A DNA stretch of 64,000 bases from an uncultured Cetobacterium sp. (GTDB taxonomy: Bacteria; Fusobacteriota; Fusobacteriia; Fusobacteriales; Fusobacteriaceae): positions 1 through 64,000 of the forward strand of contig NZ_CAMTIK010000010.1 in assembly GCF_947072685.1 (NCBI RefSeq), read 5' to 3'. Positions within the stretch are counted from its first letter, which is position 1. Each line of letters begins with the position of its first letter. Both the position numbers and the translations under genes were made by a program. Of this stretch, positions 55,901 through 64,000 are shown piece by piece. Under the pieces are notes generated by a model that saw only the letters and a program-made list of their open reading frames with translations, was not told where the DNA came from and ran no database searches.

Positions 55901-55937
55901 GTAAAATAATTCAAGAAAATATTTAATATTATTTTAC
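55901..55937 (+). repeat. 10-bp perfect inverted repeat ahead of gadC
   Basis: GTAAAATAAT (55901-55910) and ATTATTTTAC (55928-55937) with a 17-base spacer, ending directly before the GAGGAGGG site of gadC. It could be an operator or a weak hairpin that exposes or hides the ribosome binding site. Confidence 0.7.
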
Positions 55938-55951
55938 GAGGAGGGTTTATT

Positions 55952-57550
55952 ATGGAAGGTAATACTAGCAAACAGTTGACGCTATTTGGATTTTTTACAA
56001 TAACTGCTTCAATGGTTATGGCTGTTTATGAGTATCCGAGTTTTGCAACATCAGGTTTTTCATTACTATTTTTCTTACTATTTGGTGGTTTCTTTTGGTT
56101 TATTCCGGTTGCGCTTTGTGCTGCAGAGATGGCTACAATTCCGGGATGGGAAACTGGAGGAGTTTTTACATGGGTTTCTGAATCATTGGGAGAGCGTTGG
56201 GGATTTGCTGCCATATTTTATCAGTTTTTTGAAATTACAGTAGGTTATATTCCTATGCTTTATTTTATAAACGGATCTTTGTCATATCTTTTTGATTGGC
56301 CGGGATTGAATGTGAATCCACATCTAAAATTGGTATCGATATTATTGGTATTTTGGGTGTTGACATTCTCTCAACTTGGTGGAACTAAGTATACAGCAAA
56401 AATTGCAAGAGTAGGATTTATATTCGGAATAGTAATACCTGCCATAATACTTATAGTTCTAGCGATAGCTTATGTTGTTGCAGGGAATAAGGTTCATATG
56501 GAAGTAAGTTGGAATTCATTTTTTCCAGACTTCACGAATATAAACTCCTTGGTTATATTAGTATCGTTTATCTTGAGTTATATGGGGGTTGAAGCCTCGG
56601 CTTCCCATGCCAATGAGATGGCAAACCCTAAAAAACAATATCCTATCGCTATACTTATGTTAGTTATAATAGCTATCGTTATAAGTTCTGCTGGAGGATT
56701 GTCAATAGCTACAGTAATCCCAGCAAGTGAGATAAATCTAAGTGCAGGAGTTAATCAAACTTTTGCAACACTTATAAATCACTATGGTTCAGGACTTGAT
56801 TGGATAGTTAGAATAATAGCTGCATTTATAGGATTAGGAGTTCTAGCAGAGGTAAGTGCGTGGATAGTAGGACCATCAAGAGCTATGTACGTAGCAGCTC
56901 AAAGGGGAATCTTACCACCTGTATTTAAAAAAGTTAATAAGCATGATGTTCCAGTTCCATTAGTAATGTTCCAAGGTATAATTGTAACAATTTGGGCAAT
57001 TATTTTAACTTTGGGTGGTGGAGGAAACAATATGTCCTTCATGACAGCGATGTCTTTGACTGTTGTAATATATTTGATGACATATTTCTTAATGTTTATA
57101 GGTTATTTAGTATTAGTTTTAAAAAGAAAATCTACTGATAGTCAAGCTGGGTATCAAATTCCAGGTGGAGTAGTTGTAAAATGTGTGGTTGGAGCAATTG
57201 GATTTTTAGTTTCAGTCTTTGCATTTGTTATTTCATTTTTCCCACCAAGTAATATCCCTGGTGGAAGTACAGGAGAGTATGAAACAATATTGACAGTAGG
57301 ATTTATAGTGGTTTTAATACTACCATTTATAATTTATGAATTCAGAGATAAGAAAAATGCCTCTGGAATTGCACCCACTAGAATAACAACCGAGAATGCC
57401 CCTGAGCATCACTTCTTTATACATCCAAAAGCTAGAGGAGAGTTCCATATAAATCCTCATCCAAATGATGTTATGGATCAAGATGAAACTCCAAAACAAA
57501 AGGACGAATCTATTGTTGAGGATAAAAAAGAGGACTCTGAAAGTAAATAA
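55952..57550 (+). CDS. gadC: GadC-family glutamate antiporter
   Basis: 532 residues, about 12 membrane helices. The N-terminal QLTLFGFFTITASMVMAVYEYP and ILSYMGVEASA, IPASEINLSAGVNQTF and GGGNNMSFMTA segments match E. coli GadC closely. The C-terminal tail contains HHFFIHPKARGEFH (about 482-495), the counterpart of the C-plug that closes GadC at neutral pH, followed by an acidic extension. GadC exchanges glutamate or glutamine for GABA or glutamate. No glutamate decarboxylase is in the window, but glutaminase follows 34 bases later, which fits glutamine-in/glutamate-out exchange in acid resistance. An agmatine/putrescine role was considered but the plug and motifs point to GadC. Confidence 0.9.
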   Translation: MEGNTSKQLTLFGFFTITASMVMAVYEYPSFATSGFSLLFFLLFGGFFWFIPVALCAAEMATIPGWETGGVFTWVSESLGERWGFAAIFYQFFEITVGYIPMLYFINGSLSYLFDWPGLNVNPHLKLVSILLVFWVLTFSQLGGTKYTAKIARVGFIFGIVIPAIILIVLAIAYVVAGNKVHMEVSWNSFFPDFTNINSLVILVSFILSYMGVEASASHANEMANPKKQYPIAILMLVIIAIVISSAGGLSIATVIPASEINLSAGVNQTFATLINHYGSGLDWIVRIIAAFIGLGVLAEVSAWIVGPSRAMYVAAQRGILPPVFKKVNKHDVPVPLVMFQGIIVTIWAIILTLGGGGNNMSFMTAMSLTVVIYLMTYFLMFIGYLVLVLKRKSTDSQAGYQIPGGVVVKCVVGAIGFLVSVFAFVISFFPPSNIPGGSTGEYETILTVGFIVVLILPFIIYEFRDKKNASGIAPTRITTENAPEHHFFIHPKARGEFHINPHPNDVMDQDETPKQKDESIVEDKKEDSESK

Positions 57551-57584
57551 AAGCAGTTATAAAAGTAGTATTTAGGAGGCTAAA

Positions 57585-58505
57585 ATGAAACAAGATTTTC
57601 TAGATGATGCGGTAAAAAGAAATAGAGGATTGATATCCCAAGGAGTAGTAGCAACTTATATACCTGAATTAGCAAAAGTGGATAAAAACTATTTAGGTGT
57701 TACAATAGCTTATGCTGATGGGACAATATTATCTTCGGGTGACACTAAAATTAGGTTTGCAATAGAGAGTATATCTAAAACAGTTGTTTTAGCCTTAGCT
57801 CTTTTAGATAATGGAGAGGAAGAGGTTTTTAAACATGTACATAAAGAACCTTCAGGAGACGCTTTTAACTCTATAAAAAAATTAGAGACAGAACCTGATC
57901 ATCTACCTAGAAATCCATTTATAAATGCGGGTGCAATAATGACCGCATCTTTGATAAAAGGTAAGGATCCAGTGGATAAATTCAATAGAGTATTAGAATT
58001 TATGAGATTGATAAGTGAGGATAAAACTCTTGAGTTAGGAGAGGATATCTATTTGAGTGAGAAGAAAACAGGTGATACAAATAGAGGTTTAGCTTATTAT
58101 ATGAAGGGACAAGGAGTTCTAACAGGTGAAGTGGAAGACATATTGGATGTTTATTTTAAACAGTGCTCTATATATGTGACGACTGAATCTCTTGCAAAAA
58201 TTGCACTTTTCTTTGCAAATGGAGGAATACTTTCAACAGGAGAGAGAATAATTCCTAAAAAATATGCTCAAATAGTGAATGGGCTTATTGCAACGTGTGG
58301 AATGTATGATCAAAGTGGAGAGTACTTAGACAATATAGGAATTCCAGGAAAATCAGGAGTAGGTGGAGGAATAATATCTCCAGTTTCAAGTAAAAAATTA
58401 GGTGTGGCAGTATTTGGCCCAGCTTTGGATGAGCAGGGGAATAGTGTGGCAGGTATAGGGATAATGAAGGATATTTCTAAGGAATTAGATTTAGACATGT
58501 TTTAA
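57585..58505 (+). CDS. glsA: Glutaminase
   Basis: 306 residues, serine-dependent beta-lactamase-like fold. The catalytic SISK motif is at about 62-65, with NPFINAGAI and the GxSGVGGGI C-terminal motifs. Hydrolyses glutamine to glutamate and ammonia. In the gadC unit this would give ammonia to neutralise acid and glutamate for exchange. An AGGAGG site stands 5 bases before the ATG. Confidence 0.95.
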   Translation: MKQDFLDDAVKRNRGLISQGVVATYIPELAKVDKNYLGVTIAYADGTILSSGDTKIRFAIESISKTVVLALALLDNGEEEVFKHVHKEPSGDAFNSIKKLETEPDHLPRNPFINAGAIMTASLIKGKDPVDKFNRVLEFMRLISEDKTLELGEDIYLSEKKTGDTNRGLAYYMKGQGVLTGEVEDILDVYFKQCSIYVTTESLAKIALFFANGGILSTGERIIPKKYAQIVNGLIATCGMYDQSGEYLDNIGIPGKSGVGGGIISPVSSKKLGVAVFGPALDEQGNSVAGIGIMKDISKELDLDMF

Positions 58506-58513
58506 AAAGATTG

Positions 58514-58541
58514 GAGGTCTCTTTTAAGAGACCTCTTTTAT
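58514..58541 (+). terminator. Hairpin between glsA and amt
   Basis: GAGGTCTC and GAGACCTC pair over 8 bp, followed by TTTTA. It lies just past the glsA stop; partial read-through to amt is possible. Confidence 0.8.
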
Positions 58542-58559
58542 AAATAGGGAGGTGGAGAA

Positions 58560-59777
58560 GTGGTATTTGAGGGTGTAGTTCATGGGAACGTAGCATTTAT
58601 GGTTATATCTACAGTTTTAGTTTTCGTAATGACTCCGGGACTTGCATTTTTTTATGGAGGGTTGGTAGAAAGAAAAAACTCTTTGACTATAATGTTACAG
58701 ATATTTATATCGATTGGAGTGGTAACTCTTCTATGGATATTTGGAGGATTTAGTCTTGTATTTGGAAAAGATATTGGTGGATTCATAGGAGATCCAACTC
58801 AATATATGAATTTTAAAGATATAATATTTCAGGTTAATAGCAACTATGGATTGACAATTCCATTTTTAATGTTTTTTATGTACCAGTTGATGTTTGCTAT
58901 TATAACATTACCTTTGATGACGGGTTCAATAGTTAATAGAATAACTATTGGAGCTTGGCTAAAATATCTTGTTATATGGATGATAGTTGTATATTTCCCA
59001 GTAGCTCATTGGATTTGGGGAGATGGATTTTTAGCAAAGATGGGATTTGTTGATTTTGCTGGTGGGACTGTAATACATGTATCGGCAGCGTTTTCTGGAC
59101 TTGGAGCTCTTTGGGTTCTTGGAAAAAGAAAAGTTATAACAGACAAAGGACCATTCAATATGGGATTGGTATCGATTGGAGCAGGAATACTTCTGTTTGG
59201 TTGGTTTGGATTCAATGCCGGTGGAACTTTAGCGGCTGCAGGAACAGCGGCGATAGTATTTACTAATACTGGAGTAGCTTGTGCGGGTGGAATGATTGTT
59301 TGGAGTATTTTATCCTATTCGGAGAAAAAACATTTTTCATTTTTGGATCCACTTATTGGAGCTGTAGCAGGACTTGCAACAATAACTCCAGCATCTGGAT
59401 ATGTGACACCTATGTCGGCACTTTTGATAGGATCTTTAGCAGGGATTGTATGTTTTTATGCTATAAAAATTCCTAGAAAAATGCAATGGGATGACGCTCT
59501 TGATGTTTGGGGTGTTCACGGAGTAGGAGGATTTTTAGGGACAGTTTTAATAGGTTTACTTGCAAATGGGATGGTCAATGGTGTGCAGGCTAGCTCTCAT
59601 CAGCTTCTGATTCAGATTTTTGGAGCTTCTTTAGTAGGAGTTTACTCGATAGTTGTATCTTTTATAATTATGAAAATTTTAGATAAAACTTCAAACATTA
59701 GAGTGACAAAAGAGCAGTTGGAACAAGGATTGGATAAATCGTTGTTAAACGAAGAGTACAACAGTGATTTTAGATAG
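58560..59777 (+). CDS. amt: Ammonium transporter (Amt/Mep/Rh family)
   Basis: 405 residues with about 11 membrane helices. It starts with GTG behind AGGGAGGTGG. Motifs: TPGLAFFYGGLVERKN near the start; GGTVIHVSAAFSGLGAL with the first pore His (about 166); FGWFGFNAGGTLAA; and LDVWGVHGVGGFLGTVL with the second pore His (about 323). Conducts ammonium/ammonia. A GlnK gene usually follows amt but none is here. Next to glutaminase and agmatine enzymes, it may release or recapture ammonia. Confidence 0.95.
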   Translation: MVFEGVVHGNVAFMVISTVLVFVMTPGLAFFYGGLVERKNSLTIMLQIFISIGVVTLLWIFGGFSLVFGKDIGGFIGDPTQYMNFKDIIFQVNSNYGLTIPFLMFFMYQLMFAIITLPLMTGSIVNRITIGAWLKYLVIWMIVVYFPVAHWIWGDGFLAKMGFVDFAGGTVIHVSAAFSGLGALWVLGKRKVITDKGPFNMGLVSIGAGILLFGWFGFNAGGTLAAAGTAAIVFTNTGVACAGGMIVWSILSYSEKKHFSFLDPLIGAVAGLATITPASGYVTPMSALLIGSLAGIVCFYAIKIPRKMQWDDALDVWGVHGVGGFLGTVLIGLLANGMVNGVQASSHQLLIQIFGASLVGVYSIVVSFIIMKILDKTSNIRVTKEQLEQGLDKSLLNEEYNSDFR

Positions 59778-59783
59778 GAAAAT

Positions 59784-59823
59784 AAAAGAGGATACTGAGA
59801 TTATAGTTTCAGTATCCTCTTTT
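59784..59823. terminator. Bidirectional terminator between amt and the pseudouridine synthase
   Basis: AAAAGAGGATACTGA pairs with TCAGTATCCTCTTTT over 15 bp, with T/A runs on both sides. Confidence 0.92.
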
Positions 59824-59831
59824 GCTATATG

Positions 59832-60704
59832 TTAGCCAAGTTTATGTAAAATCTCTTTGAAGTCTTGAGGGAGTGGAGCAATAACCTCTATCTTGTTTCC
59901 GTTATCAATCTCTGTAAATATAAGTTTAAAAGCGTGTAGAAGCTGTCTTTTAGCTCTTGTATCGCCACCACCATAAAGATCGTCGCCTAAAATAGGATGT
60001 CCATTTAAAGACATATGAGCACGTATTTGATGTGTTCTTCCTGTGAAAAGTTCAAGCTCAATAAGAGTTAAATCCTCTTCAGGGAAACGCTCTAAAACTT
60101 TCATATGAGTTTTAGCATCCTGCCCACCCTGTAAAATACTCATCTCTTTACGTCTTAAATCATCGCCCTCTCTTCCTATAGGGATTTCAATCATCATTTC
60201 ATCCTCTTTAACTATACCTTTAACAATAGCTTGATAGTGCTTTGAAACTCTTTCTTTATCAGCTTGTAAAAAGGCCTGTGCAAAGGCATTTTTCGCAATG
60301 ACAATAAGTCCAGATGTATTCATATCCAAACGATTAAAAAATCGTGGAGGTTGAATTCTTCCTGTCTGCTCCTGAAGGTAGTAGATAACTCCATTGGCAA
60401 GTGTAAGATCTGTTTTTTTTGTGGTTGGATGAACAACTAAGTATGGATCTTTATCAATTATAAGAAGGTTTTTATCCTCATACATGATTCTTAAATCCAT
60501 CTGTATAGGTTTTATTCCAACCTCTTTCTCTTTTTCTTTAACTAAAAGTTTAGCATTTTTTTTAACTTGTCTTGTAGTTTTTACTCTTTTTCCATTTAAA
60601 TAAACTTCGACATTACGAATACCTCTTCCAGAATATCCTTTTTCTTTTAAATATTGAGAGATTTTCAAATTATGAAATTCAGGTTCAATAGTAAATTTTT
60701 TCAT
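59832..60704 (-). CDS. RluA-family pseudouridine synthase
   Basis: 290 residues. An N-terminal S4-like RNA-binding segment (about 10-55) precedes the catalytic domain. The signature RFFNRLDMNTSGLIVIAKN (about 121-139) carries the catalytic Asp127; the first position is Asn, as in some members, instead of the usual His. RxHQIRxH is present as GRTHQIRAHMSLNGHPILGDDLYGG. The rRNA or tRNA target (RluC/RluD-like) cannot be told. Confidence 0.93.
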   Translation of the reverse strand: MKKFTIEPEFHNLKISQYLKEKGYSGRGIRNVEVYLNGKRVKTTRQVKKNAKLLVKEKEKEVGIKPIQMDLRIMYEDKNLLIIDKDPYLVVHPTTKKTDLTLANGVIYYLQEQTGRIQPPRFFNRLDMNTSGLIVIAKNAFAQAFLQADKERVSKHYQAIVKGIVKEDEMMIEIPIGREGDDLRRKEMSILQGGQDAKTHMKVLERFPEEDLTLIELELFTGRTHQIRAHMSLNGHPILGDDLYGGGDTRAKRQLLHAFKLIFTEIDNGNKIEVIAPLPQDFKEILHKLG

Positions 60705-61042
60705 TTTTTTCCCTTTCGAATTAAATATTTTCTTATATTTTATAACGATATCAAAAAAAATACAACTTATTGATTTTCAAATGTTTAAAAACTAACCAAA
60801 GCAATACTAGAATATCAAGTATACTAGTGTGGTGAAAATTGAGGACTGGTAGGGCTTTATGAAGGAATATTGTTTACTGAGTAAATAAACAAATAAAGAT
60901 ATGACCATTTGTTTTTCGACTAAGAAGTCAAATTTAACCAAAAACTATTTTTTCAATAAAAATGATTTACAAAAACACATAAAGGTTGTAATATAAACAC
61001 ATATTGATTGAACTTATATTCAAAAATAGGAGGCAAAGTACA
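60705..61042. other. 338-base intergenic region between the pseudouridine synthase and asrA
   Basis: No gene found on either strand. It holds the asr promoter (60966-60994), a 5-bp inverted repeat TTTACTGAGTAAA at 60873-60885, a short GACT/AGTC hairpin near 60919-60930 and an ACTAG/CTAGT pair near 60811-60829. On the minus strand a weak promoter (TTGTAT, 17 bases, TAAAAT) stands before the synthase gene. The long stretch and its palindromes suggest regulator binding upstream of asr. Confidence 0.5.
60966..60994 (+). promoter_or_regulatory. Promoter of asrABC
   Basis: -35 TTTACA (60966-60971), 17-base spacer, -10 TAATAT (60989-60994). The leader is about 45 bases to the asrA start. Confidence 0.6.
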
Positions 61043-62080
61043 ATGGGATACAAAGTAACAGCAGAAAATTTTGATAACCTGTTAAAAGACCTGAGCAAAG
61101 CATATAAAATTTATGCTCCAAAGAGATTTCCAAAACAGGGAAGATATTCAGACACAGATATCGTAAGATATGATAGAGTTTATTCAGCAGATGAGGTTGT
61201 TCATAATGAAAAATCTGACTATGCAGCAAAAGAGGCTCTTAGTCCAATAACTGAAACAGTTCTGTATTTTACAGATGCAGACTACAGAGAGACTAAAGTT
61301 GTTGATGATAGACCAATGCTTGTTTTTGCGAGAGCTTGTGATGTTCACTCTATAAAAAGATATGATGATATTTTCTTAAATAACGGTGGATTTGAAGATT
61401 CATACTATAAAAGAATGAGAGAAAAAACAAAATTCATATTGATGGAATGCCCTTCAAAAGGTTGGGACACATGTTTTTGTGCATCGATGGGAACAGGATC
61501 AACAGATGAGTATGCTTTTGGGGTAAAATTCACTGAGGATGGAGTTCTAGTAGAGGTTAAAGATTCTGAATTTGTATCACACTTTGCAGGAAATGAAGAG
61601 TTAGAGTTTGTGGTTGCTCCTGTAGTAGAAAATGAAAGAACAGTGAAAATACCAGAAATTAAAGATAAAGAGACTCAAAATGCAGTGAAATCATTAGAGA
61701 TGTGGAAAGAGTTTGATAAGAGATGTTTAATGTGTGGAAGTTGTACTGTATCTTGTTCAACATGTACTTGTTTCACAACTTATGATATGAACTATACATC
61801 AGATTCAAATGCAGGAGAGAGAAGAAGAATAAATGCATCTTGTCATGTGGATGGATATACTGATATGGCTGGAAACCACTCGTTTAGAAAAGCTGGTGGA
61901 GAGAGAATGAGATTTAAAGTTATGCATAAAATTCATGACCATATGAAGAGATTCAAAGAGCATCATATGTGTGTAGGTTGTGGAAGATGTGATGATAAAT
62001 GTCCAGTATTTATCTCTTTCTCAACTACAGTAAACAAATTAGCAGCAGAGGTTGACAAGCTAAATGGAGGTGCTAAATAA
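61043..62080 (+). CDS. asrA: Anaerobic sulfite reductase subunit A
   Basis: 345 residues from the ATG at 61043, which follows TAGGAGG by 9 bases; an upstream ATG at 61004 is open but has no ribosome binding site. Iron-sulfur electron-transfer subunit: two cysteine clusters, CLMCGSCTVSCSTCTC (about 229-244) and CVGCGRCDDKCP (about 312-323). Together with AsrB and AsrC it passes electrons from NADH to sulfite. The stop overlaps the asrB start (TAATG). Confidence 0.95.
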   Translation: MGYKVTAENFDNLLKDLSKAYKIYAPKRFPKQGRYSDTDIVRYDRVYSADEVVHNEKSDYAAKEALSPITETVLYFTDADYRETKVVDDRPMLVFARACDVHSIKRYDDIFLNNGGFEDSYYKRMREKTKFILMECPSKGWDTCFCASMGTGSTDEYAFGVKFTEDGVLVEVKDSEFVSHFAGNEELEFVVAPVVENERTVKIPEIKDKETQNAVKSLEMWKEFDKRCLMCGSCTVSCSTCTCFTTYDMNYTSDSNAGERRRINASCHVDGYTDMAGNHSFRKAGGERMRFKVMHKIHDHMKRFKEHHMCVGCGRCDDKCPVFISFSTTVNKLAAEVDKLNGGAK

Positions 62081-62889
62081 TGCAAAATTTAATTATGCCA
62101 ACACCATATAGAATTTTAGATATTAAAAAAGTTACTGAGATAGAATTCCTATTTAGAATAGAGTATCCAGAAGCTAAAAACATTCAATTTGGACAATTTA
62201 TGCAAATTTCGTTACCTAAAATAGGAGAATGTCCAATATCTGTTACAGATTTTTCAGCTGAAGAGGGATGGATAGAGTTTCTTATCAGAAAAGTTGGAAT
62301 TGTAACTGATGAGTTATTCAATCTTCATGCGGGGGATTTAATGCCTTTAAGAGGACCGTATGGAAAAGGTTTTGACATGAAAAATTATGAAGGTAAAAAA
62401 GTAGTTATAGCAACAGGTGGATCAGGTCTTGCTCCGGTTAGATCTTTGATCAATCATATCTATAAAAATCCTGAATCAGTAAAAGAGATGGAGCTGTTGT
62501 TTGGATTTAAAGATGATTCATCAATTCTTTTCAGAGATGAAGTTATAGCTTGGAGAAAAAAACACCCTATGATACTGACAGTGGATAAAGGTTGTGGATT
62601 AGATGGTGAGTGTGTAGGACTTGTAACAGAGTATGTGCCTCAGCTTAAAATGACTTCTGATGGATTTGAAGATTTAGAAGTTATAATTGTTGGACCACCT
62701 AATATGATGAAATATACAGCTTTAGAGTTTGAAAAACTTGGAGTACCAGCTGAGAAAATTTGGGTATCTTTTGAAAGAAAGATGTCATGTGCTATTGGAA
62801 AATGTGGACATTGTAGAATAGATGAGGTTTATGTATGTTTAGAAGGTCCTGTTTTTAACTATTCTCAAGCTAAGTATTTAATCGACTAA
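62080..62889 (+). CDS. asrB: Anaerobic sulfite reductase subunit B
   Basis: 269 residues, ferredoxin-reductase-like. An FAD-binding half (about 10-95) with RGPYGKGFDM, then an NAD-binding half with ATGGSGLAPVRSL (about 109-121), and a C-terminal [2Fe-2S] motif CAIGKCGHCRIDEVYVC as in dihydroorotate dehydrogenase PyrK-type proteins. It takes electrons from NADH. Directly coupled to asrA. Confidence 0.95.
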   Translation: MQNLIMPTPYRILDIKKVTEIEFLFRIEYPEAKNIQFGQFMQISLPKIGECPISVTDFSAEEGWIEFLIRKVGIVTDELFNLHAGDLMPLRGPYGKGFDMKNYEGKKVVIATGGSGLAPVRSLINHIYKNPESVKEMELLFGFKDDSSILFRDEVIAWRKKHPMILTVDKGCGLDGECVGLVTEYVPQLKMTSDGFEDLEVIIVGPPNMMKYTALEFEKLGVPAEKIWVSFERKMSCAIGKCGHCRIDEVYVCLEGPVFNYSQAKYLID

Positions 62890-62903
62890 GGGGGGTAAAT
62901 AAA

Positions 62904-63974
62904 GTGAATCACGATATTAATATAACTAAAATGAAACTAAACTGCTTCCGTCAATCTAAGGTACCTGGAGAGTTTATGATCCAACTTCGTGTGCCAGGAG
63001 GACTAATTGAGGCTAAATATTTAAAAGTAATCCAAGAGATTGCTGAGAGATGGGGAGACGGAACTTTCCATATGGGAATGAGACAGACTCTTAATGCACC
63101 AGGAATAAAATTTGAAAATGTAGATGCTGTGAATGAATATTTAGAGAACTATATTAAAGAAGTGGACGTTGAGATGTGTGGAGTTGAAATGGATGTTAAT
63201 AAAGCTGGATATCCAACTATAGGAGCTAGAAATATAATGGCTTGTATAGGAAATTCTCACTGTGTAAAAGCAAATATCAACACTTGGGAACTAGCTAGAA
63301 AAATTGAAAAAAGAATATTTCCAAGTCACTACCATATAAAGACAGCTATTGCTGGATGCCCAAATGACTGTGCTAAAGGTCACTTCAATGACTTTGGTAT
63401 AATTGGAGTAACAAAGCCAGTATATGTAAAGGATAGATGTATCGGTTGTGGAAGATGTGTTAAAGTTTGTGATCACGCTGCAACTAGAGTTTTAAAATTA
63501 GAAAATCATAGAATTGTTAAGGATTCTTGCTGTTGTGTAGGTTGTGGAGAGTGTGTTGAAGCATGTCCGTCATCTGCATGGGTAAGACCTGAGCAAAAGC
63601 TATTTAGAGTAACAATCGGTGGAAGAACAGGAAAGCAATACCCTAGAATGGGTAAAATGTTTTTAAACTGGGTAACTGAGGATGTAATACTTGGAGTTAT
63701 TGAAAACTGGCAAAAGTTCTCATCGAATGTATTACATCACAAACCTATGTATATCCATGGAGGTCATCTGATTGACAGAGCTGGATATCAGAAGTTTAAA
63801 GAGCTAATACTTGATGGTGTGGAGTTAAATCCAGAAGCACAAGTAGCTCAAAGAATTCTTTGGGCAGAGACGGAGTATAGAGCTAACATCAACGTTAAAC
63901 CTATCTCTGATCATCCAAGTCCAGGAGAGAGCTACACTCTTGAAAAACCTTTCAACTATGGTGGAGGGCACTAA
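62904..63974 (+). CDS. asrC: Anaerobic sulfite reductase subunit C (siroheme subunit)
   Basis: 356 residues; GTG start after AGGGGGG. It reduces sulfite to sulfide. It contains the nitrite/sulfite reductase half domain (GDGTFHMGMRQTLNAPG), the siroheme/[4Fe-4S] cysteines in CIGNSHCVKANINT and AGCPNDCAKGHFNDFG, and two ferredoxin motifs, CIGCGRCVKVC (near 180) and CVGCGECVEACP (near 212). Last gene of asrABC as far as the window shows. Confidence 0.95.
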   Translation: MNHDINITKMKLNCFRQSKVPGEFMIQLRVPGGLIEAKYLKVIQEIAERWGDGTFHMGMRQTLNAPGIKFENVDAVNEYLENYIKEVDVEMCGVEMDVNKAGYPTIGARNIMACIGNSHCVKANINTWELARKIEKRIFPSHYHIKTAIAGCPNDCAKGHFNDFGIIGVTKPVYVKDRCIGCGRCVKVCDHAATRVLKLENHRIVKDSCCCVGCGECVEACPSSAWVRPEQKLFRVTIGGRTGKQYPRMGKMFLNWVTEDVILGVIENWQKFSSNVLHHKPMYIHGGHLIDRAGYQKFKELILDGVELNPEAQVAQRILWAETEYRANINVKPISDHPSPGESYTLEKPFNYGGGH

Positions 63975-64000
63975 AAAAATCAACAACAATTAAATATAGT

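Noticed and set aside
55952-57550. Agmatine/putrescine antiporter (AguD type) because of the neighbouring agu genes
   Set aside because: Sequence motifs throughout and the C-terminal plug HHFFIHPKAR match GadC.

Overview
The window is AT-rich, Gram-negative-type chromosomal DNA that best fits the Fusobacteriota (Fusobacterium/Cetobacterium group). Reasons: signal peptides and lipoboxes together with large outer-membrane beta-barrels and an autotransporter, strong AGGAGG ribosome binding sites, TTG/GTG starts, a tryptophanase with an NSS-type transporter, and an AsrABC sulfite reductase. The genus is an inference. I see no rRNA, tRNA, CRISPR, insertion sequence or phage gene.

Layout. 1-1.95 kb: tryptophanase (tnaA) and the start of an NSS transporter, behind a structured leader that can pair with the tnaA ribosome binding site. 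2.0-3.4 kb: a BglG/Mga-like regulator, divergent from the next block. 3.6-34.8 kb: a 31-kb surface block. It contains a 1644-residue autotransporter; a 4384-residue protein with 28 DUF11-type repeats, coupled by a TAATG overlap to a 1247-residue outer-membrane barrel; a lipoprotein, a 146-residue and a 903-residue DUF11-like protein in one operon; and a 1657-residue protein that fuses DUF11, SdrD-like and barrel modules. 34.8-35.7 kb: a HutD-family cupin and a 50-residue small-protein gene with its own promoter and terminator. 35.8-41.3 kb: YibE/F protein, 5'-nucleotidase lipoprotein, mannose-6-phosphate isomerase and a second BglG/Mga-like regulator. 41.5-43.8 kb: pgk and gapA. 44.1-52.3 kb: HD-GYP phosphodiesterase, APC permease, aromatic-acid-exporter-like protein, a GT9 glycosyltransferase/response regulator/histidine kinase operon, and a DedA protein. 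52.4-59.8 kb: a dicarboxylate/amino-acid symporter, then agmatine deiminase, N-carbamoylputrescine amidase, GadC, glutaminase and ammonium transporter. 59.8-60.7 kb: an RluA-family pseudouridine synthase. 61.0-64.0 kb: asrABC.

How the parts work together. The surface block looks like a dedicated system for building a very long DUF11 fibre or coat. Two outer-membrane proteins share one conserved gate-plus-barrel module, once as a separate protein encoded next to the giant repeat protein and once fused to its own short DUF11/SdrD region. This is the best candidate for an undescribed system. The agu-gadC-glsA-amt run is a nitrogen and acid-stress block: agmatine and glutamine are split with release of ammonia, glutamate is exchanged by GadC, and ammonium is handled by Amt. 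TnaA (indole, ammonia, pyruvate) and AsrABC (sulfide) complete a picture of an amino-acid-fermenting anaerobe of a gut or oral habitat.
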